Source: Bacillus crepusculi
GTDB taxonomy: Bacteria; Bacillota; Bacilli; Bacillales; Bacillaceae
NCBI RefSeq assembly: GCF_014764715.1
Contig: NZ_JACXXE010000001.1
Location: 558,001-622,000 of the forward strand
Reading direction: 5' to 3'
Length of the DNA stretch: 64,000 nucleotides
The position numbers were made by a program, and so were the translations under genes. The notes beneath the pieces are model-generated. The model searched no databases and was not told where the DNA came from. It saw nothing but the letters and a program-made list of their open reading frames with translations. Below, piece after piece: positions 10,029 through 21,148 of this stretch (position 1 is its first letter; the number at the start of each line of letters is the position of its first letter).

Positions 10029-10598
10029 TTAGTCGTTTTTAATAAAGGAAAGCACTTCTGCTCTTGCTGCCGCATCATTTGCAAATGTGCCGCGCACTGC
10101 TGATGTCACCGTTTTAGCGCCTGGCTTTTTCACTCCACGCATCGTCATACACATATGTTCTGCTTCAACGACAATCATCACGCCATGTGGATCTAGCGTT
10201 TCCACCATACTATCTGCAATGGTTGATGTAATGCGTTCCTGAAGCTGCGGTCGCTTTGCAACGGCCTCTACAGCTCTTGCAAGCTTACTAAGTCCCGTTA
10301 CTTTCCCGCCGCGCGGAATATAAGCAACATGGGCTTTCCCGTAGAAAGGCACAAGGTGGTGTTCACACATTGAATGGAAAGCAATATCTTTTACAAGAAC
10401 GAGTTCTTCATGATCCTCACCAAAAATGGTTTTAAAATGCTCTTTTGGATCTTCATTTAATCCCGAGAACACTTCTTCATACATTTTTGCCACTCGTTTT
10501 GGGGTATCAAGAAGTCCTTCACGATCCGGATCTTCTCCGATTGCTTTTAATATATCGCGTACAGCGTGTTCAATTAGTTCTTTATTTATTTCACTCAT
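10029..10598 (-). CDS. folE: GTP cyclohydrolase I
   Basis: The 189-aa enzyme (MtrA) converts GTP to dihydroneopterin triphosphate for folate synthesis. The zinc and active-site motif [20 protein letters not shown] and the [10 protein letters not shown] segment are intact. It is co-transcribed with mtrB. This is not GTP cyclohydrolase II and does not replace the riboflavin enzyme missing from the rib operon here. Confidence 0.96.
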   Translation of the reverse strand: MSEINKELIEHAVRDILKAIGEDPDREGLLDTPKRVAKMYEEVFSGLNEDPKEHFKTIFGEDHEELVLVKDIAFHSMCEHHLVPFYGKAHVAYIPRGGKVTGLSKLARAVEAVAKRPQLQERITSTIADSMVETLDPHGVMIVVEAEHMCMTMRGVKKPGAKTVTSAVRGTFANDAAARAEVLSFIKND

Positions 10599-10635
10599 GT
10601 ATTATATCCTCCAAAGGCGTTTACATTTCAATCAG

Positions 10636-10665
10636 ATTCTAGCACACTTCAGATCCTAAAAGCAA
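10636..10665 (-). promoter_or_regulatory. Candidate folE-mtrB promoter
   Basis: TTGCTT (10660-10665) and TAGAAT (10636-10641) are 18 nt apart on the minus strand, about 40 nt before the folE start. GGAGG precedes the ATG. The -35 box is only a partial match. Confidence 0.5.
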
Positions 10666-10702
10666 AGGAGAGCGTTCTAAACGAACCTTTTGATTCAAAA
10701 GG

Positions 10703-10728
10703 AAAAGCCCCTTATCGAAGGGGCTTTT
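10703..10728 (-). terminator. Intrinsic terminator after hbs
   Basis: A perfect 11-bp inverted repeat, AAAAGCCCCTT / AAGGGGCTTTT, lies about 60 nt beyond the hbs stop. It separates the heavily expressed hbs from folE. Confidence 0.85.
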
Positions 10729-10788
10729 CTAGACCAGTGTGAAACTGTATATGTATAACTCCTTAAATAGGATCATTACACATAACGA

Positions 10789-11067
10789 TTATTTACCTGC
10801 CACCGCGTCTTTAAGTGCTTTACCTGGTTTGAAAGCAGGTACTTTGCTTGCAGGGATTTCGATCTCTGCACCAGTTTGTGGGTTACGTCCTTTACGAGCT
10901 GAACGCTCACGTACTTCAAAGTTACCAAAACCGATAAGTTGGATTTTGTCACCATTTTTAAGTGCATCTAAAATTGTATCAAAAACAGAATCAACTGCTT
11001 TTGTCGCGTCTTTTTTAGATAACTCGCTTGCTTCAGCAACCGCGTTAATAAGTTCTGTCTTGTTCAT
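10789..11067 (-). CDS. hbs: DNA-binding protein HU (HBsu)
   Basis: This 92-aa histone-like protein binds and bends DNA as a dimer. It begins [19 protein letters not shown] and contains [20 protein letters not shown], the beta-arm region that inserts in the minor groove. The ATG at 11067 is preceded by a strong AGGAGGTG site. The long leader (about 370 nt back to spoIVA) has its own promoter. Confidence 0.97.
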   Translation of the reverse strand: MNKTELINAVAEASELSKKDATKAVDSVFDTILDALKNGDKIQLIGFGNFEVRERSARKGRNPQTGAEIEIPASKVPAFKPGKALKDAVAGK

Positions 11068-11281
11068 GCCTTTCACCTCCTCCCAAAAATATGCATTCAG
11101 TAGATTGTTATCATTTCTTCACAATTCATCTTCTTTCTATACACTTTTTTTGAAAAAAAGAGCGTATAAAAAGCGTCATACATGGCTTTTCATTAGAAAA
11201 CCTCTTTTTGAAGGAATGTTTGTCCAACAAAGTGAAGATTTTCTGTAAGTAGATTAACACATATGAAATACCATATCAAGC

Positions 11282-11311
11282 ATTTTAAAGGGAAGAATCC
11301 TTATTCGTCAA
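11282..11311 (-). promoter_or_regulatory. Candidate hbs promoter (SigA type)
   Basis: TTGACG (11306-11311) and TAAAAT (11282-11287) lie 18 nt apart on the minus strand, about 215 nt upstream of hbs. The rest of the 11,068-11,441 gap holds the long hbs leader and the spoIVA terminator, and I see no gene in it. Confidence 0.6.
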
Positions 11312-11405
11312 GGATTAAGGACACTTTTGCGAACGAATATTCCTAATTTCAGCCTGAATCTGACTAATCTTTATACAATTGTCTTTTTATGACTCATATC
11401 GCACA

Positions 11406-11435
11406 CAAAAAAAGACCCCTATCAATGAGAGGTCT
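11406..11435 (-). terminator. Intrinsic terminator after spoIVA
   Basis: AGACCTCT / AGGGGTCT arms (one G-U pair) with a 7-nt loop are followed by a T run on the minus strand, just past the spoIVA stop. Confidence 0.85.
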
Positions 11436-11441
11436 CACAAG

Positions 11442-12920
11442 CTATAGAATAATCGCGATCAGACCGCCTGATCCTTCGTTGATAATTCTTTCAAGCGTTT
11501 CTTTCAGCTTATATCTTGCATTTTCTGGCATCAGAGACAGCTTTGCTTGAATGCCTTCCCTCACAAGGGAGCTGAGTGAGCGTCCAAATATATCTGAATT
11601 CCAAATCGAAAGTGGATCATCTTCGAAGTCTTGCATTAAGTAGCGGACAAGCTCTTCGCTTTGTTTTTCTGTTCCGATAATTGGTGCAAATTCGCTTTCT
11701 ACATCCACCTTAATCATATGAATAGATGGCGCAACTGCTTTTAATCTCACGCCGAACCTTGATCCTTGCCTAATGATTTCTGGCTCATCTAAACTCATAT
11801 CTGATAAAGCTGGCGCCGCGATTCCGTACCCAGTTTGCTTCACCATTTTTAATGCGTCTGACACTTGATCATATTCTGTCTTTGCATGCGCAAAATCTTG
11901 CATAAGCTCTAGAAGGTGGTCTTTGCCCCTAATTTCCACACCAACCACTTCTTTTAAAATATGATCATATAGATCATCTGGCGCGTACAGATCAATTTCT
12001 GCAATCCCCTGGCCCATTTCAATACCCGCTAAGCCCGCTCTTTCAATAAAGTCAAATTCACTGAATTGACCAACGACGCGGTCAACATCTCTTAATCTTT
12101 TAATATCCTTTACGGTTTCCTTCACTGAATCCTGATAACTCTCTCTTAGCCAATGATCCTCCTTTAGCACCATGACCCAGCTTGGCAGGTTCACGTTCAC
12201 CTCAAGCACTGGGAATTCATATAATGCTTCCCGAAGAACACTAAGTACGTCTTGCTCTCTCATGCTTTCCACACTCATAGCGAGTACTGGAATATCATAT
12301 TTTTGGCTGAGTTCCTGACGCAGAGCTTCTGTTTCAGGATGATATGGTCTCACAGAGTTGATCACCATGATAAACGGCTTTCCAACTTCTTTGAGTTCAT
12401 CAATCACACGTTCTTCGGATTCAATATAGTCATGTCTTGGAATTTCACCAATTGATCCGTCTGTTGTAATCACAACACCGATGGTTGAATGCTCTTGAAT
12501 GACCTTGCGTGTACCAATTTCCGCTGCTTCATGAAACGGAATTGGTTCTTCATACCATGGCGTGTTGATCATTCTCGGCCCATTTTCATCTTCATACCCG
12601 CGTGCACCAGGGACTGTGTATCCTACACAATCAACAAGCCTGATGTTGACATCAAGGCCGTCACTTACGTGAATAGATGCCGCTTGATTTGGTACAAATT
12701 TTGGCTCTGTGGTCATAATGGTTTTTCCTGCTGCGCTTTGCGGCAATTCATCCTGTGCTCTTGCACGGTCTGCCTCATTATTGATATTCGGGAGCACCAC
12801 GAGCTCCATAAACTTTTTAATAAATGTAGATTTTCCTGTACGAACAGCTCCAACGACTCCTAAATATATATCGCCTCCTGTTCGTTCAGCGATATCCTTG
12901 AAAATATCGACTTTTTCCAA
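11442..12920 (-). CDS. spoIVA: Stage IV sporulation protein A, coat basement-layer ATPase
   Basis: The 492-aa morphogenetic ATPase polymerises on the outer forespore membrane and anchors the spore coat. The N-terminal GTPase-like domain has the Walker A motif GAVRTGKST near residues 24-32 and the switch-like VDCVGYTVPGA. The extreme C-terminus GGLIAIIL, needed for membrane docking through SpoVM, is intact. The start is the TTG at 12920, with GGAGG seven bases upstream; this gives exactly the B. subtilis length. A SigE promoter lies upstream. Confidence 0.96.
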   Translation of the reverse strand: MEKVDIFKDIAERTGGDIYLGVVGAVRTGKSTFIKKFMELVVLPNINNEADRARAQDELPQSAAGKTIMTTEPKFVPNQAASIHVSDGLDVNIRLVDCVGYTVPGARGYEDENGPRMINTPWYEEPIPFHEAAEIGTRKVIQEHSTIGVVITTDGSIGEIPRHDYIESEERVIDELKEVGKPFIMVINSVRPYHPETEALRQELSQKYDIPVLAMSVESMREQDVLSVLREALYEFPVLEVNVNLPSWVMVLKEDHWLRESYQDSVKETVKDIKRLRDVDRVVGQFSEFDFIERAGLAGIEMGQGIAEIDLYAPDDLYDHILKEVVGVEIRGKDHLLELMQDFAHAKTEYDQVSDALKMVKQTGYGIAAPALSDMSLDEPEIIRQGSRFGVRLKAVAPSIHMIKVDVESEFAPIIGTEKQSEELVRYLMQDFEDDPLSIWNSDIFGRSLSSLVREGIQAKLSLMPENARYKLKETLERIINEGSGGLIAIIL

Positions 12921-13010
12921 GTGATCCCCTCCCGGACTTGCTATCCTCGTTTTCAAATAAGATACTCTATACTTCAATCAAACTGTGCTTGAAAGGTGTC
13001 TGGACAATAT

Positions 13011-13041
13011 ATGTGTATGACGTTGTCCTATTTGAATATGA
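13011..13041 (-). promoter_or_regulatory. SigE promoter of spoIVA
   Basis: On the minus strand TCATATT (13035-13041) and CATACACAT (13011-13019) are 15 nt apart. Both boxes match the mother-cell sigma-E consensus well, and spoIVA is a known SigE gene. The predicted start is roughly 85 nt before the spoIVA TTG. Confidence 0.8.
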
Positions 13042-13072
13042 CACCTTTTTTGTTTTGAGAGTAAGTTTAGCC

Positions 13073-13114
13073 ATAAAAAAACCTTTCTCCTCATTTATAT
13101 GCAGAGGAAAAAGG
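13073..13114 (-). terminator. Intrinsic terminator after yphF
   Basis: AACCTTT..CCTC / GAGG..AAAGGTT arms end in a run of seven T on the minus strand, directly after yphF. Confidence 0.75.
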
Positions 13115-13125
13115 TTCATTCTTGT

Positions 13126-13851
13126 TTATGACGTCTTTTTTTCTAAAAAGGCAGGCTCACCTTTTTTATTGATTGTATATGGGACAGAAAACGCCGGCAC
13201 AAACGGCGTTTCCTGCCAATATACATCTTGAATGTTTTCACCTGGTTTCAGCTTTTGTTTCGTATTCTTCAAAATATGAGCAAAATCACTGCGATAGTCC
13301 ACATAGATTTCACCATTTGATGAAATGAGTAATGGGAGGGAATTCCCCGTAACAGGACTCATGACCGTAGGTGGCGCTTTTAATCCTAGTTTTTTTTCAT
13401 TTAACGTATATAAATGATTGGACACCACTTTGCCGTATGGCGGATATGTATGTTCGTCTTGATATATTTTGATTCTAAGCCGTAATTCACTGATGGTTTG
13501 CGTCATTTTGACATCGAGCAGTTTCACAGTTGGGTTTTCTTCAACGTCTGTGAGGACATATATATATTCGCCCCCGCCTTCAAAGGATGTAGACGGCACA
13601 TCGTGTAAATACCTCGGTGACAATCGCTTAAAGTCGATGACGTACTTCTGATAAATCGGCGTATCCGCTTCTTTTGTTTCGATAGGCAAAAGACCATTTG
13701 TCGCTTTTTGAAACTCTTCGATCGCTGTCTGCACACTTTGTAGCTGCTCTTCATATGGCACCCGGTTTTCAGCTTTGCGATTTTCTGGATACAGACATCC
13801 TGTAAGTAAAATAAGAACTAATAACGTGACACTGACTTTTGCTTTGATCAT
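13126..13851 (-). CDS. yphF: Uncharacterised lipoprotein YphF
   Basis: This 241-aa protein has a lipoprotein signal peptide: charged MIKAKV, a hydrophobic stretch, then the lipobox LLTGC with the cysteine near residue 18. It is therefore expected to be anchored on the outer face of the membrane. The rest has no domain I can name. It is conserved next to spoIVA and yphE in Bacillus, which suggests but does not prove a sporulation-related role. The ATG at 13851 has AAGGAAG six bases upstream. Confidence 0.85.
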   Translation of the reverse strand: MIKAKVSVTLLVLILLTGCLYPENRKAENRVPYEEQLQSVQTAIEEFQKATNGLLPIETKEADTPIYQKYVIDFKRLSPRYLHDVPSTSFEGGGEYIYVLTDVEENPTVKLLDVKMTQTISELRLRIKIYQDEHTYPPYGKVVSNHLYTLNEKKLGLKAPPTVMSPVTGNSLPLLISSNGEIYVDYRSDFAHILKNTKQKLKPGENIQDVYWQETPFVPAFSVPYTINKKGEPAFLEKKTS

Positions 13852-13869
13852 CACATTCTTCCTTTTTCT

Positions 13870-14073
13870 TTATTCATTGACCGGCCCGCTAAATACAACT
13901 AAAAACACTATAATACCTGATATGAGCATCAAACTGTATGCGACAGTCGATGCTGTTATTTTCAGAAAACGACTTTTTAGCTTAAACCGACTGAAATAGA
14001 TGGTTACTACGGCTAAAAACATGAGCCCCATTGAACCAAGCGCAAACCACATCTTGATTAAAGCAAAACTCAT
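13870..14073 (-). CDS. yphE: Small membrane protein YphE (DUF2768 type)
   Basis: A 67-aa protein made almost entirely of two hydrophobic segments (about residues 5-27 and 41-62) joined by a basic loop, RFKLKSRFLK. It is an integral membrane protein of unknown function, conserved beside yphF and spoIVA in Bacillus. It lies 18 nt upstream of yphF, so the two are probably co-transcribed. Confidence 0.85.
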   Translation of the reverse strand: MSFALIKMWFALGSMGLMFLAVVTIYFSRFKLKSRFLKITASTVAYSLMLISGIIVFLVVFSGPVNE

Positions 14074-14183
14074 CGTGCCTGTCCCCCTTCAAAACGAACA
14101 ATTTGTAAGCGTTTGTATTTCATTCTAAACCAAAAATAAGGTAAATATCAATCGTTTTTCCAATCATTCGGAAAAAAGCGCAT

Positions 14184-14220
14184 AAAAAAACTGAAGCAAA
14201 GAGGGGGACTCTGCTTCAGT
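14184..14220 (-). terminator. Intrinsic terminator downstream of gpsA
   Basis: ACTGAAGCA / TGCTTCAGT arms with an inner GAG/CTC extension are followed by seven T on the minus strand, about 120 nt past the gpsA stop. The remainder of the gpsA-yphE gap shows no gene. Confidence 0.85.
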
Positions 14221-14339
14221 CATTAGGTCGACTATTTTTCCTCATTCTGTAGAGGCAAAGCTCTATTCAAACTTCATTGCTATGTTATGCAAGTCTTCCC
14301 CTTCTTGCATCCTCAACACGCCTAAGTTCAGCGTTCCAA

Positions 14340-15377
14340 TCATTTTGTTTGGTTTTCGAACATGTTCACAAGGTCTTCCATCTCATGTGTTTTCACACGT
14401 GCCATCAATGATTCTACAGCATCGTCGACCTTTTTCCCTTCAAACAGGACGTGGTAAAGCGCTTCTGTAATGGGCATGCTGACCTTATATTCTTTTGAGA
14501 GCTGGTATGCGCCTTTTGTTGTGCGGACGCCTTCGACAACCATCCCCATTTTTTCAAGCACTTCTTCCAGCTTATATCCTTTACCAAGTAAATTTCCGCA
14601 GCGCCAGTTACGCGAATGTACACTTGTACATGTGACGATCAAATCTCCAACGCCCGTTAAACCGGCAAATGTAAGGGGATTCCCTCCCATTTTTGTACCA
14701 AGACGTGCGATTTCAGCAAGTCCTCTTGTGATGAGGGCCGCTTTCGCATTGTCACCATATCCTAGTCCGTCTGTGATCCCTGCCGCAAGAGCAATGATAT
14801 TTTTCAGTGCTCCGCCAATTTCCACACCAATCACATCAGGGTTTGTGTACACTCTAAAGTTATTGTTCATGAACAAATCTTGAACAAATTGAGCCGCTTC
14901 AATATTTTCTGAAGAGACAGTGACGGTTGTCGGATGACGCAAGCCTACTTCTTCTGCGTGACTCGGTCCGGATAAGACAACGACAGCTTCTCTTTTATCA
15001 GCAGGGACTTCTTGTTCGATCATTTGAGAAATTCTAAGCAGCGTATCTGGCTCAATTCCCTTGCTGACATGAACAAACGGTACCTTCGATGAGATCCACT
15101 CATTTGCCTGCTTCAATACCTCACGAATGGCCTTTGTTGGCACAGCGACAATAATCGCATCTGCTCCCTCTAAAGCCTGCTTCATATCTGTTGTCGCTTT
15201 AATAGACGCTGGCAGGGCGACATTTGGCAAGTAATCATGGTTTTCATGCTTCTCATTGATTTGATCAATGAGCTCTTGTCTATGTCCCCACATGTGTACA
15301 TCATGGTGATTATCAGCTAATACAAGCGCAAGAGCTGTTCCCCAGCTGCCTGCTCCAAGTACTGAAATTTTCTTCAT
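14340..15377 (-). CDS. gpsA: Glycerol-3-phosphate dehydrogenase [NAD(P)+]
   Basis: The 345-aa enzyme reduces dihydroxyacetone phosphate to sn-glycerol 3-phosphate for phospholipid synthesis. The N-terminal nucleotide motif [12 protein letters not shown], the segment SGPSHAEEV and the active-site lysine region [12 protein letters not shown] are present. The length equals the B. subtilis protein when the ATG at 15377 is used, with AGGGTGA six bases before it. It follows der closely. Confidence 0.96.
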   Translation of the reverse strand: MKKISVLGAGSWGTALALVLADNHHDVHMWGHRQELIDQINEKHENHDYLPNVALPASIKATTDMKQALEGADAIIVAVPTKAIREVLKQANEWISSKVPFVHVSKGIEPDTLLRISQMIEQEVPADKREAVVVLSGPSHAEEVGLRHPTTVTVSSENIEAAQFVQDLFMNNNFRVYTNPDVIGVEIGGALKNIIALAAGITDGLGYGDNAKAALITRGLAEIARLGTKMGGNPLTFAGLTGVGDLIVTCTSVHSRNWRCGNLLGKGYKLEEVLEKMGMVVEGVRTTKGAYQLSKEYKVSMPITEALYHVLFEGKKVDDAVESLMARVKTHEMEDLVNMFENQTK

Positions 15378-15391
15378 CCTGCTCACCCTTT

Positions 15392-16702
15392 TTATTTTCT
15401 CGCTCTTGGAAATATTTTAATCGGTGTTCCTTCAAAGCCAAATGCATCTCGAATCCGGTTCTCTAGGAAACGCTCATAAGAAAAGTGCATCAGCTCTGGG
15501 TCGTTCACAAACACAACAAAGGACGGCGGCTTAATCGCCACCTGTGTTGCATAGTAAATTTTCAACCGCTGACCATTATGAGTCGGCGTTGGATTCATTG
15601 CAACGGCATCCATGATAATATCATTCAAGATATTGGTTTGAACGCGCATCGCATGATTTTCACTCGCTGTAATAATTGATGGCATTAACGTATGAATTCT
15701 CTTTTTCGTAAGGGCCGACATGAATAAAACAGGTGCATAATCAAGGAATTGAAAATGTTCGCGAATGTTTTGCTCAAACTCCTTCATGGTGCGCTCATCT
15801 TTTTCAACAGCATCCCATTTGTTCACAACGATCACAACAGCTTTACCAGCTTCATGTGCGTAGCCTGCAATACGTTTATCCTGCTCAATAATGCCCTCTT
15901 CACCATCAAGAACTACAGCGACGACATCAGAACGATCAATGGCTTTTAATGCACGAAGCACACTGTATTTCTCTGTTGTTTCATACACTTTCCCTTTTTT
16001 TCTCATACCTGCTGTATCGACAATGACAAAATCACGCTGATTGTACGTGAACATCGTATCTACAGCATCTCTTGTCGTACCAGCGATGTTGCTCACAATC
16101 ACACGTTCTTCCCCGAGCATAGCATTCACCAAAGAAGATTTCCCTACATTCGGGCGGCCAATTAAGCAGAACTGGACAACCTCTTCATCATACTGTGTAT
16201 CTGGCAAGTTTTTGAAGTGTTCTGCAACTGCATCAAGCAGATCACCAAGCCCTAATCCGTGCGTTCCAGAAATCGGATATGGCTCGCCAAATCCTAGTGC
16301 ATAAAAGTCATACACGTCGCTTCTCATTTCAGGGTTGTCCAGTTTATTAACAGCAAGTACGACTGGTTTTTTCGTGCGATACAAAATTTTTGCGACTTCT
16401 TCATCCGCAGATGTCACACCATCTCGGCCATTCACCATAAAAATGATGACATCCGCTTCATCCATTGCGATTTCTGCCTGATGGCGAATTTGCGCCAAGA
16501 ACGGCTCATCTCCAATATCTATTCCACCAGTATCTATTAAATTAAAGTCATAATTTAACCATTCAGCAGAGCTATAGATTCGATCTCTTGTTACACCAGG
16601 TGTGTCTTCTACAATCGATATTCTTTCGCCTGCGATGCGATTAAAAATTGTAGATTTTCCAACGTTGGGCCTTCCAACAATGGCTACGACAGGTTTACCC
16701 AT
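15392..16702 (-). CDS. der: Ribosome-biogenesis GTPase Der (EngA)
   Basis: This 436-aa essential GTPase assists 50S subunit assembly. It has two tandem GTPase domains, each with a P-loop: GRPNVGKST at about residues 10-18 and GRPNVGKSS at about 183-191. Matching DTGG/DTAGM switches and NKLD/NKWD specificity motifs follow, then a C-terminal KH-like domain. The ATG at 16702 starts [10 protein letters not shown] as in B. subtilis. The frame stays open upstream but has no better start. Confidence 0.97.
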   Translation of the reverse strand: MGKPVVAIVGRPNVGKSTIFNRIAGERISIVEDTPGVTRDRIYSSAEWLNYDFNLIDTGGIDIGDEPFLAQIRHQAEIAMDEADVIIFMVNGRDGVTSADEEVAKILYRTKKPVVLAVNKLDNPEMRSDVYDFYALGFGEPYPISGTHGLGLGDLLDAVAEHFKNLPDTQYDEEVVQFCLIGRPNVGKSSLVNAMLGEERVIVSNIAGTTRDAVDTMFTYNQRDFVIVDTAGMRKKGKVYETTEKYSVLRALKAIDRSDVVAVVLDGEEGIIEQDKRIAGYAHEAGKAVVIVVNKWDAVEKDERTMKEFEQNIREHFQFLDYAPVLFMSALTKKRIHTLMPSIITASENHAMRVQTNILNDIIMDAVAMNPTPTHNGQRLKIYYATQVAIKPPSFVVFVNDPELMHFSYERFLENRIRDAFGFEGTPIKIFPRARK

Positions 16703-16789
16703 AGTACCCTTCCTTTCAATCCAGCCGCGATTCAATATGTTCATCATCATGTTTCAACCGGGATTTAAAATTTTCATTTAGTTTGTTAT

Positions 16790-16817
16790 GAAATAAACCC
16801 TTCAAACATGAAGGGTT
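16790..16817 (-). terminator. Intrinsic terminator after the YIEGIA cluster
   Basis: AACCCTTC / GAAGGGTT arms with a 6-nt loop are followed by TATTT on the minus strand, between the small gene at 16864 and der. Confidence 0.65.
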
Positions 16818-16863
16818 CAACTTATATATTATATCAATTTTTAATCAGACCACAATGAATAAC

Positions 16864-17058
16864 TTAAAAATGTTTGACGATCAAGTAAAGATCTTCTCCA
16901 ATTCCGTGTGCAATCCCATCCAAAATGGCTTCTAAATTCATCGCATACATGTCGAGTTCTTCTTTATTTTCACAGAAAAAAACCGCTGTTCCGCCAATGA
17001 CCCGCTCTTTATTTGTTGTGGCCACTGCCAATATAAATTGCTCAATTGTGTTTGCCAT
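16864..17058 (-). CDS. ypzH: Capping-complex subunit for YIEGIA (YpzH type)
   Basis: This 64-aa protein matches the small partner family always found beside YIEGIA membrane proteins. It is soluble in appearance, with the segments GGTAVFFCENKEEL and ILDGIAHGIGEDLYLIVKH. It follows seaA within a few bases, so it is the last gene of a three-gene cluster. The molecular role is not established beyond the family association. Confidence 0.8.
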   Translation of the reverse strand: MANTIEQFILAVATTNKERVIGGTAVFFCENKEELDMYAMNLEAILDGIAHGIGEDLYLIVKHF

Positions 17059-17064
17059 GCCCTA

Positions 17065-17949
17065 TTACCTCGCTTTCTTTTTAATGAAATCTGTCGGCAT
17101 TCTAATGGCATTTTCTAGTATTGGCACCTCTTCTAATACACGAACAGCCAAATCTTCACGTTTCCATTGGGGTAAAATAAACACACCCAGCGTGCCATTA
17201 TTCAGATCACGTTTGGCGAGCGGACAAAGCGAAGGTTCACCAGAGTCACGATACACACCAAGCACATTGGATAAATCAAATAAAATCGCTTGCCGTTGTC
17301 CAAGGTTTGCAATCGTTGTGGCTGAGTTGAAATTTTTCGGTGTTAAAATAAAGCCCATTCCATGCTCTAAAATCAGTTTTTGCTTTTCAGGCAGCCCGAT
17401 ATTCATAATGTAAATATCATTCACGTAAAGTCCTGCCCCGTCAAAGCGAAGTTCGCCTTTTTGAATATTAACGATATCCTTTAATTGGCTGCCAGACATC
17501 AATAGCTTTGCCATGAAAAAACAAAGAATACCGACCACTGTTCCAACAACGAGCGAAAAGAAAATACAGGCTGTCGTTGTAATCAGTGCAGTGAGAATGG
17601 CAATATAATTTCGGCTTTCAAAGGCAATGGCAATGCCTTCAATATATGTACTGCCTCTTGAGACAAGCTCATATGAATCCAATTGGGTTAATGTATTCCT
17701 TTCCATATTGCGTACATCACGAAATTGTGTGGCTGCCAGCGTTAGAAAGGTAATTGCAGTAAATTCCTCCTGAATCAAAGCAGGCATAATGATTGCACCG
17801 AGTCCTGACGCGATAAAACCAAGTGCAACGTGAATCACTTGTCCATGAATATACGTTGGGTATTGCCGATAATCTGTTCTTAACATATAAAGCCTGGCCG
17901 CCATCCCAAAGATGACACCAATAATCACAGGAAACGTGTAATCCGTCAT
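17065..17949 (-). CDS. seaA: YIEGIA-family membrane protein, spore envelope assembly
   Basis: A 294-aa polytopic membrane protein containing the family-naming motif YIEGIA near residue 103. Hydrophobic segments occupy the N-terminal two thirds; the C-terminal part (LPEKQKLILEHGMGFILTP onward) looks soluble. In B. subtilis the homologue YphB/SeaA is linked to spore envelope assembly. The start codon overlaps the yphA stop as ATGA, and ypzH follows directly. Confidence 0.85.
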   Translation of the reverse strand: MTDYTFPVIIGVIFGMAARLYMLRTDYRQYPTYIHGQVIHVALGFIASGLGAIIMPALIQEEFTAITFLTLAATQFRDVRNMERNTLTQLDSYELVSRGSTYIEGIAIAFESRNYIAILTALITTTACIFFSLVVGTVVGILCFFMAKLLMSGSQLKDIVNIQKGELRFDGAGLYVNDIYIMNIGLPEKQKLILEHGMGFILTPKNFNSATTIANLGQRQAILFDLSNVLGVYRDSGEPSLCPLAKRDLNNGTLGVFILPQWKREDLAVRVLEEVPILENAIRMPTDFIKKKAR

Positions 17950-18551
17950 GTTGATTTTGCAGCCCCTTTAACTGGTTTTCTGGAAGAACGGGCGTTCAAG
18001 AGCTTTTCAAGCTGATCGACTCCTAACAGGAAGATGGCGCCTTGAACAACAAGGGAAAGAAACGAGAGATCTCCTATGACAATCGATGATGTGAGACGAT
18101 GAATCGTAAGCGCATAAAGAGCTTCGCCGAGACACACAGACATCATCCATAAGGTCATTCGTTCCGTTAATTGGTGTCCATATGTCAAACACATCAAGAT
18201 CAGCAAGGCAAAGACGACCCAATCCACTTTTATTAGCGTGAACCAAACCGGGTCATATAATGCAAACATCATGAAAAAGGCATACGCACTCACCATTGAG
18301 CTTAATTGCAGAATTCTCATAAACCGATGAGCAGACCGGCATATGACAAAGGCCATACAAGCATATAAAAAGGTCATCAAAAACCCTGCATTGATGCTAA
18401 TGTCTAAAATGGATATCATAAAGTGGCTGAAGATAATATGAACAAGTACGCATACTCCGAGCACGCTGCGCCACGTGCTTTTTTCCATGATAAACGTCAC
18501 CATAATCCAAATGAACCATATAGACCAATAATAGTACAGTGCCTCCAACAC
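17946..18551 (-). CDS. yphA: Membrane protein YphA
   Basis: A 201-aa protein with about six hydrophobic segments and a basic tail ending KPVKGAAKST. No enzymatic motif is visible. It is the first gene of the yphA-seaA-ypzH cluster, and its stop codon overlaps the seaA start. By context it probably works with SeaA in the developing spore, but the function is unknown. Confidence 0.82.
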   Translation of the reverse strand: MLEALYYYWSIWFIWIMVTFIMEKSTWRSVLGVCVLVHIIFSHFMISILDISINAGFLMTFLYACMAFVICRSAHRFMRILQLSSMVSAYAFFMMFALYDPVWFTLIKVDWVVFALLILMCLTYGHQLTERMTLWMMSVCLGEALYALTIHRLTSSIVIGDLSFLSLVVQGAIFLLGVDQLEKLLNARSSRKPVKGAAKST

Positions 18552-18668
18552 CTCATCACCTCCATAACATTATGGGAAAATCTCCAGTTTTTAAACGTGC
18601 AGGAGCGTGACAGGCTTTGTATGAAATGAACAAGAGGTGACACCCTAATGGTTGAGGAGGGATGTATG

Positions 18669-18800
18669 ATGGGAAAGGATAGACAGGAAAAACGCCTAAA
18701 GGCCTCAAGAAGAGTAGAATCTGATCGTGATCAGTCAATTCATTATAAAGGGGCAACAGCATTAGAAGGTCCAGAAGACGCTCGCAAAAGAAATCAATAA
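18669..18800 (+). CDS. ypzI: YpzI family small protein
   Basis: A 43-aa highly charged protein, starting MGKDRQEKRLKASRRVESD and ending in EDARKRNQ, very close to B. subtilis YpzI. GGAGG lies about eight bases before the ATG at 18669; another in-frame ATG is directly before it. It is transcribed opposite to the yphA cluster. The function is not known. It is too short for most gene finders but clearly conserved. Confidence 0.88.
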   Translation: MGKDRQEKRLKASRRVESDRDQSIHYKGATALEGPEDARKRNQ

Positions 18801-18829
18801 AAAAAGGCATGTGATGATCACATGCCTCA
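18801..18829 (-). terminator. Second intrinsic terminator beyond fni
   Basis: GGCATGTGA / TCACATGCC, a perfect 9-bp stem with a 3-nt loop, is followed by seven T on the minus strand. On the plus strand the hairpin lies right after ypzI but lacks a T run, so the main reading is a back-up stop for fni transcripts. Confidence 0.7.
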
Positions 18830-18887
18830 GCTTGTAGACAAACCCTCGCATTCTTTGTCAGGTCGGCAAAGGTTTTTATGTCCCGCT

Positions 18888-19988
<1,101 letters not shown>

Positions 19989-19996
19989 TCACCAAA

Positions 19997-21148
19997 TTAT
20001 TTTAGTTTATTGAGTTTATCACCAATCAGGTCACCAAGCTGGAATCCGCTTGTGTTTTCTTCTTTCGCCTGATATTGACGATAATTCTCCTCTATTTGTT
20101 TTTCAGGATTTTCTTCTAAATCTCGGATGCTTAGTGAAATGCGCTCTTCATCTTCATTCACATCAAGCACTTTCACTTTCACAGTCTGCCCTTCTTCAAG
20201 GACTTCTTGAGGAGTACCAATATGTTTATGAGAGATTTGGGAAATATGCACAAGTCCTTCTACACCTGGCAGAATTTCAACAAATGCACCAAAGCTCACA
20301 AGTCGTTGAACGGTTCCTTCAAGCACATCACCTTGTTTCACCTTTTCACCAATTTGGCTCCAAGGTCCTGGTAATGTTTCTTTAATAGATAGTGAGATAC
20401 GTTCGTTATCACGGTCAACAGCAAGTACTTTGACCTGGACTTCCTGTCCTTCCTCCACTACGTCAGATGGCTTTTCAACATGCGCATGGGATAGCTGAGA
20501 AATGTGAACTAATCCATCAATGCCGCCGATGTCAACAAATGCACCAAAATCAGTCAGGCGCTGCACTTTACCATCAATCACACTGCCTACTTCAAGCTTT
20601 TGCAGGAAGTCTTGCTTTTTGTCTAATTGCTCTTGCTCAACCACTGCACGGTGTGAGAGAATCACGCGATTTTTTTCGCGGTCAAGTTCTACCACGACAA
20701 GTGAGAGCGTTTTTCCTTTGTAGTCTGTAAAGTCTTCTACATAGTGTGCTTCAACAAGAGAAGCAGGAATAAATCCTCGCACACCAATGTCTACGACAAG
20801 ACCACCTTTTACAACGTCTTTTACTTCAGCTTCAAATACTTCTTTCGTTTCAAACTTTTTCTCTAGGTCTTCCCAAGCGCGGTCTGCATCAACAGCACGT
20901 TTCGATAAAATCAAAGCATCGTCTTCGACTTTTGTTACTTTAAGCTCTAACTCGTCGCCATCTTTCACGACATCTGATGCTTTTTCAACGTGAAGACTTG
21001 ATAATTCACTGATTGGGATAATCCCAGGTTGTTTCACATTGACGATATCTACATTTACATGCTTGTCCTCAACTTTAGAAACAATCCCTTTCACTACATC
21101 TCCAACCTCTGGTACCTGAACATCGATTTGATTCATTTCCTCTGTCAT
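19997..21148 (-). CDS. rpsA: Ribosomal protein S1 homologue (YpfD)
   Basis: A 383-aa RNA-binding protein with four consecutive S1 domains, starting at about residues 15, 100, 185 and 270. The two later ones carry near-identical [14 protein letters not shown] and [13 protein letters not shown] motifs. Bacillus S1 homologues of this length lack the first two domains of the six-domain E. coli S1, and an essential role in translation is less clear. The ATG is preceded by AAGGAGG. It lies between cmk and fni, as in many bacteria. Confidence 0.93.
   Translation of the reverse strand: MTEEMNQIDVQVPEVGDVVKGIVSKVEDKHVNVDIVNVKQPGIIPISELSSLHVEKASDVVKDGDELELKVTKVEDDALILSKRAVDADRAWEDLEKKFETKEVFEAEVKDVVKGGLVVDIGVRGFIPASLVEAHYVEDFTDYKGKTLSLVVVELDREKNRVILSHRAVVEQEQLDKKQDFLQKLEVGSVIDGKVQRLTDFGAFVDIGGIDGLVHISQLSHAHVEKPSDVVEEGQEVQVKVLAVDRDNERISLSIKETLPGPWSQIGEKVKQGDVLEGTVQRLVSFGAFVEILPGVEGLVHISQISHKHIGTPQEVLEEGQTVKVKVLDVNEDEERISLSIRDLEENPEKQIEENYRQYQAKEENTSGFQLGDLIGDKLNKLK

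Noticed and set aside
10739-11248. 169-codon plus-strand frame
   Set aside because: It lies antisense to hbs and its leader; hbs is certain, and the translated product is low in recognisable features.
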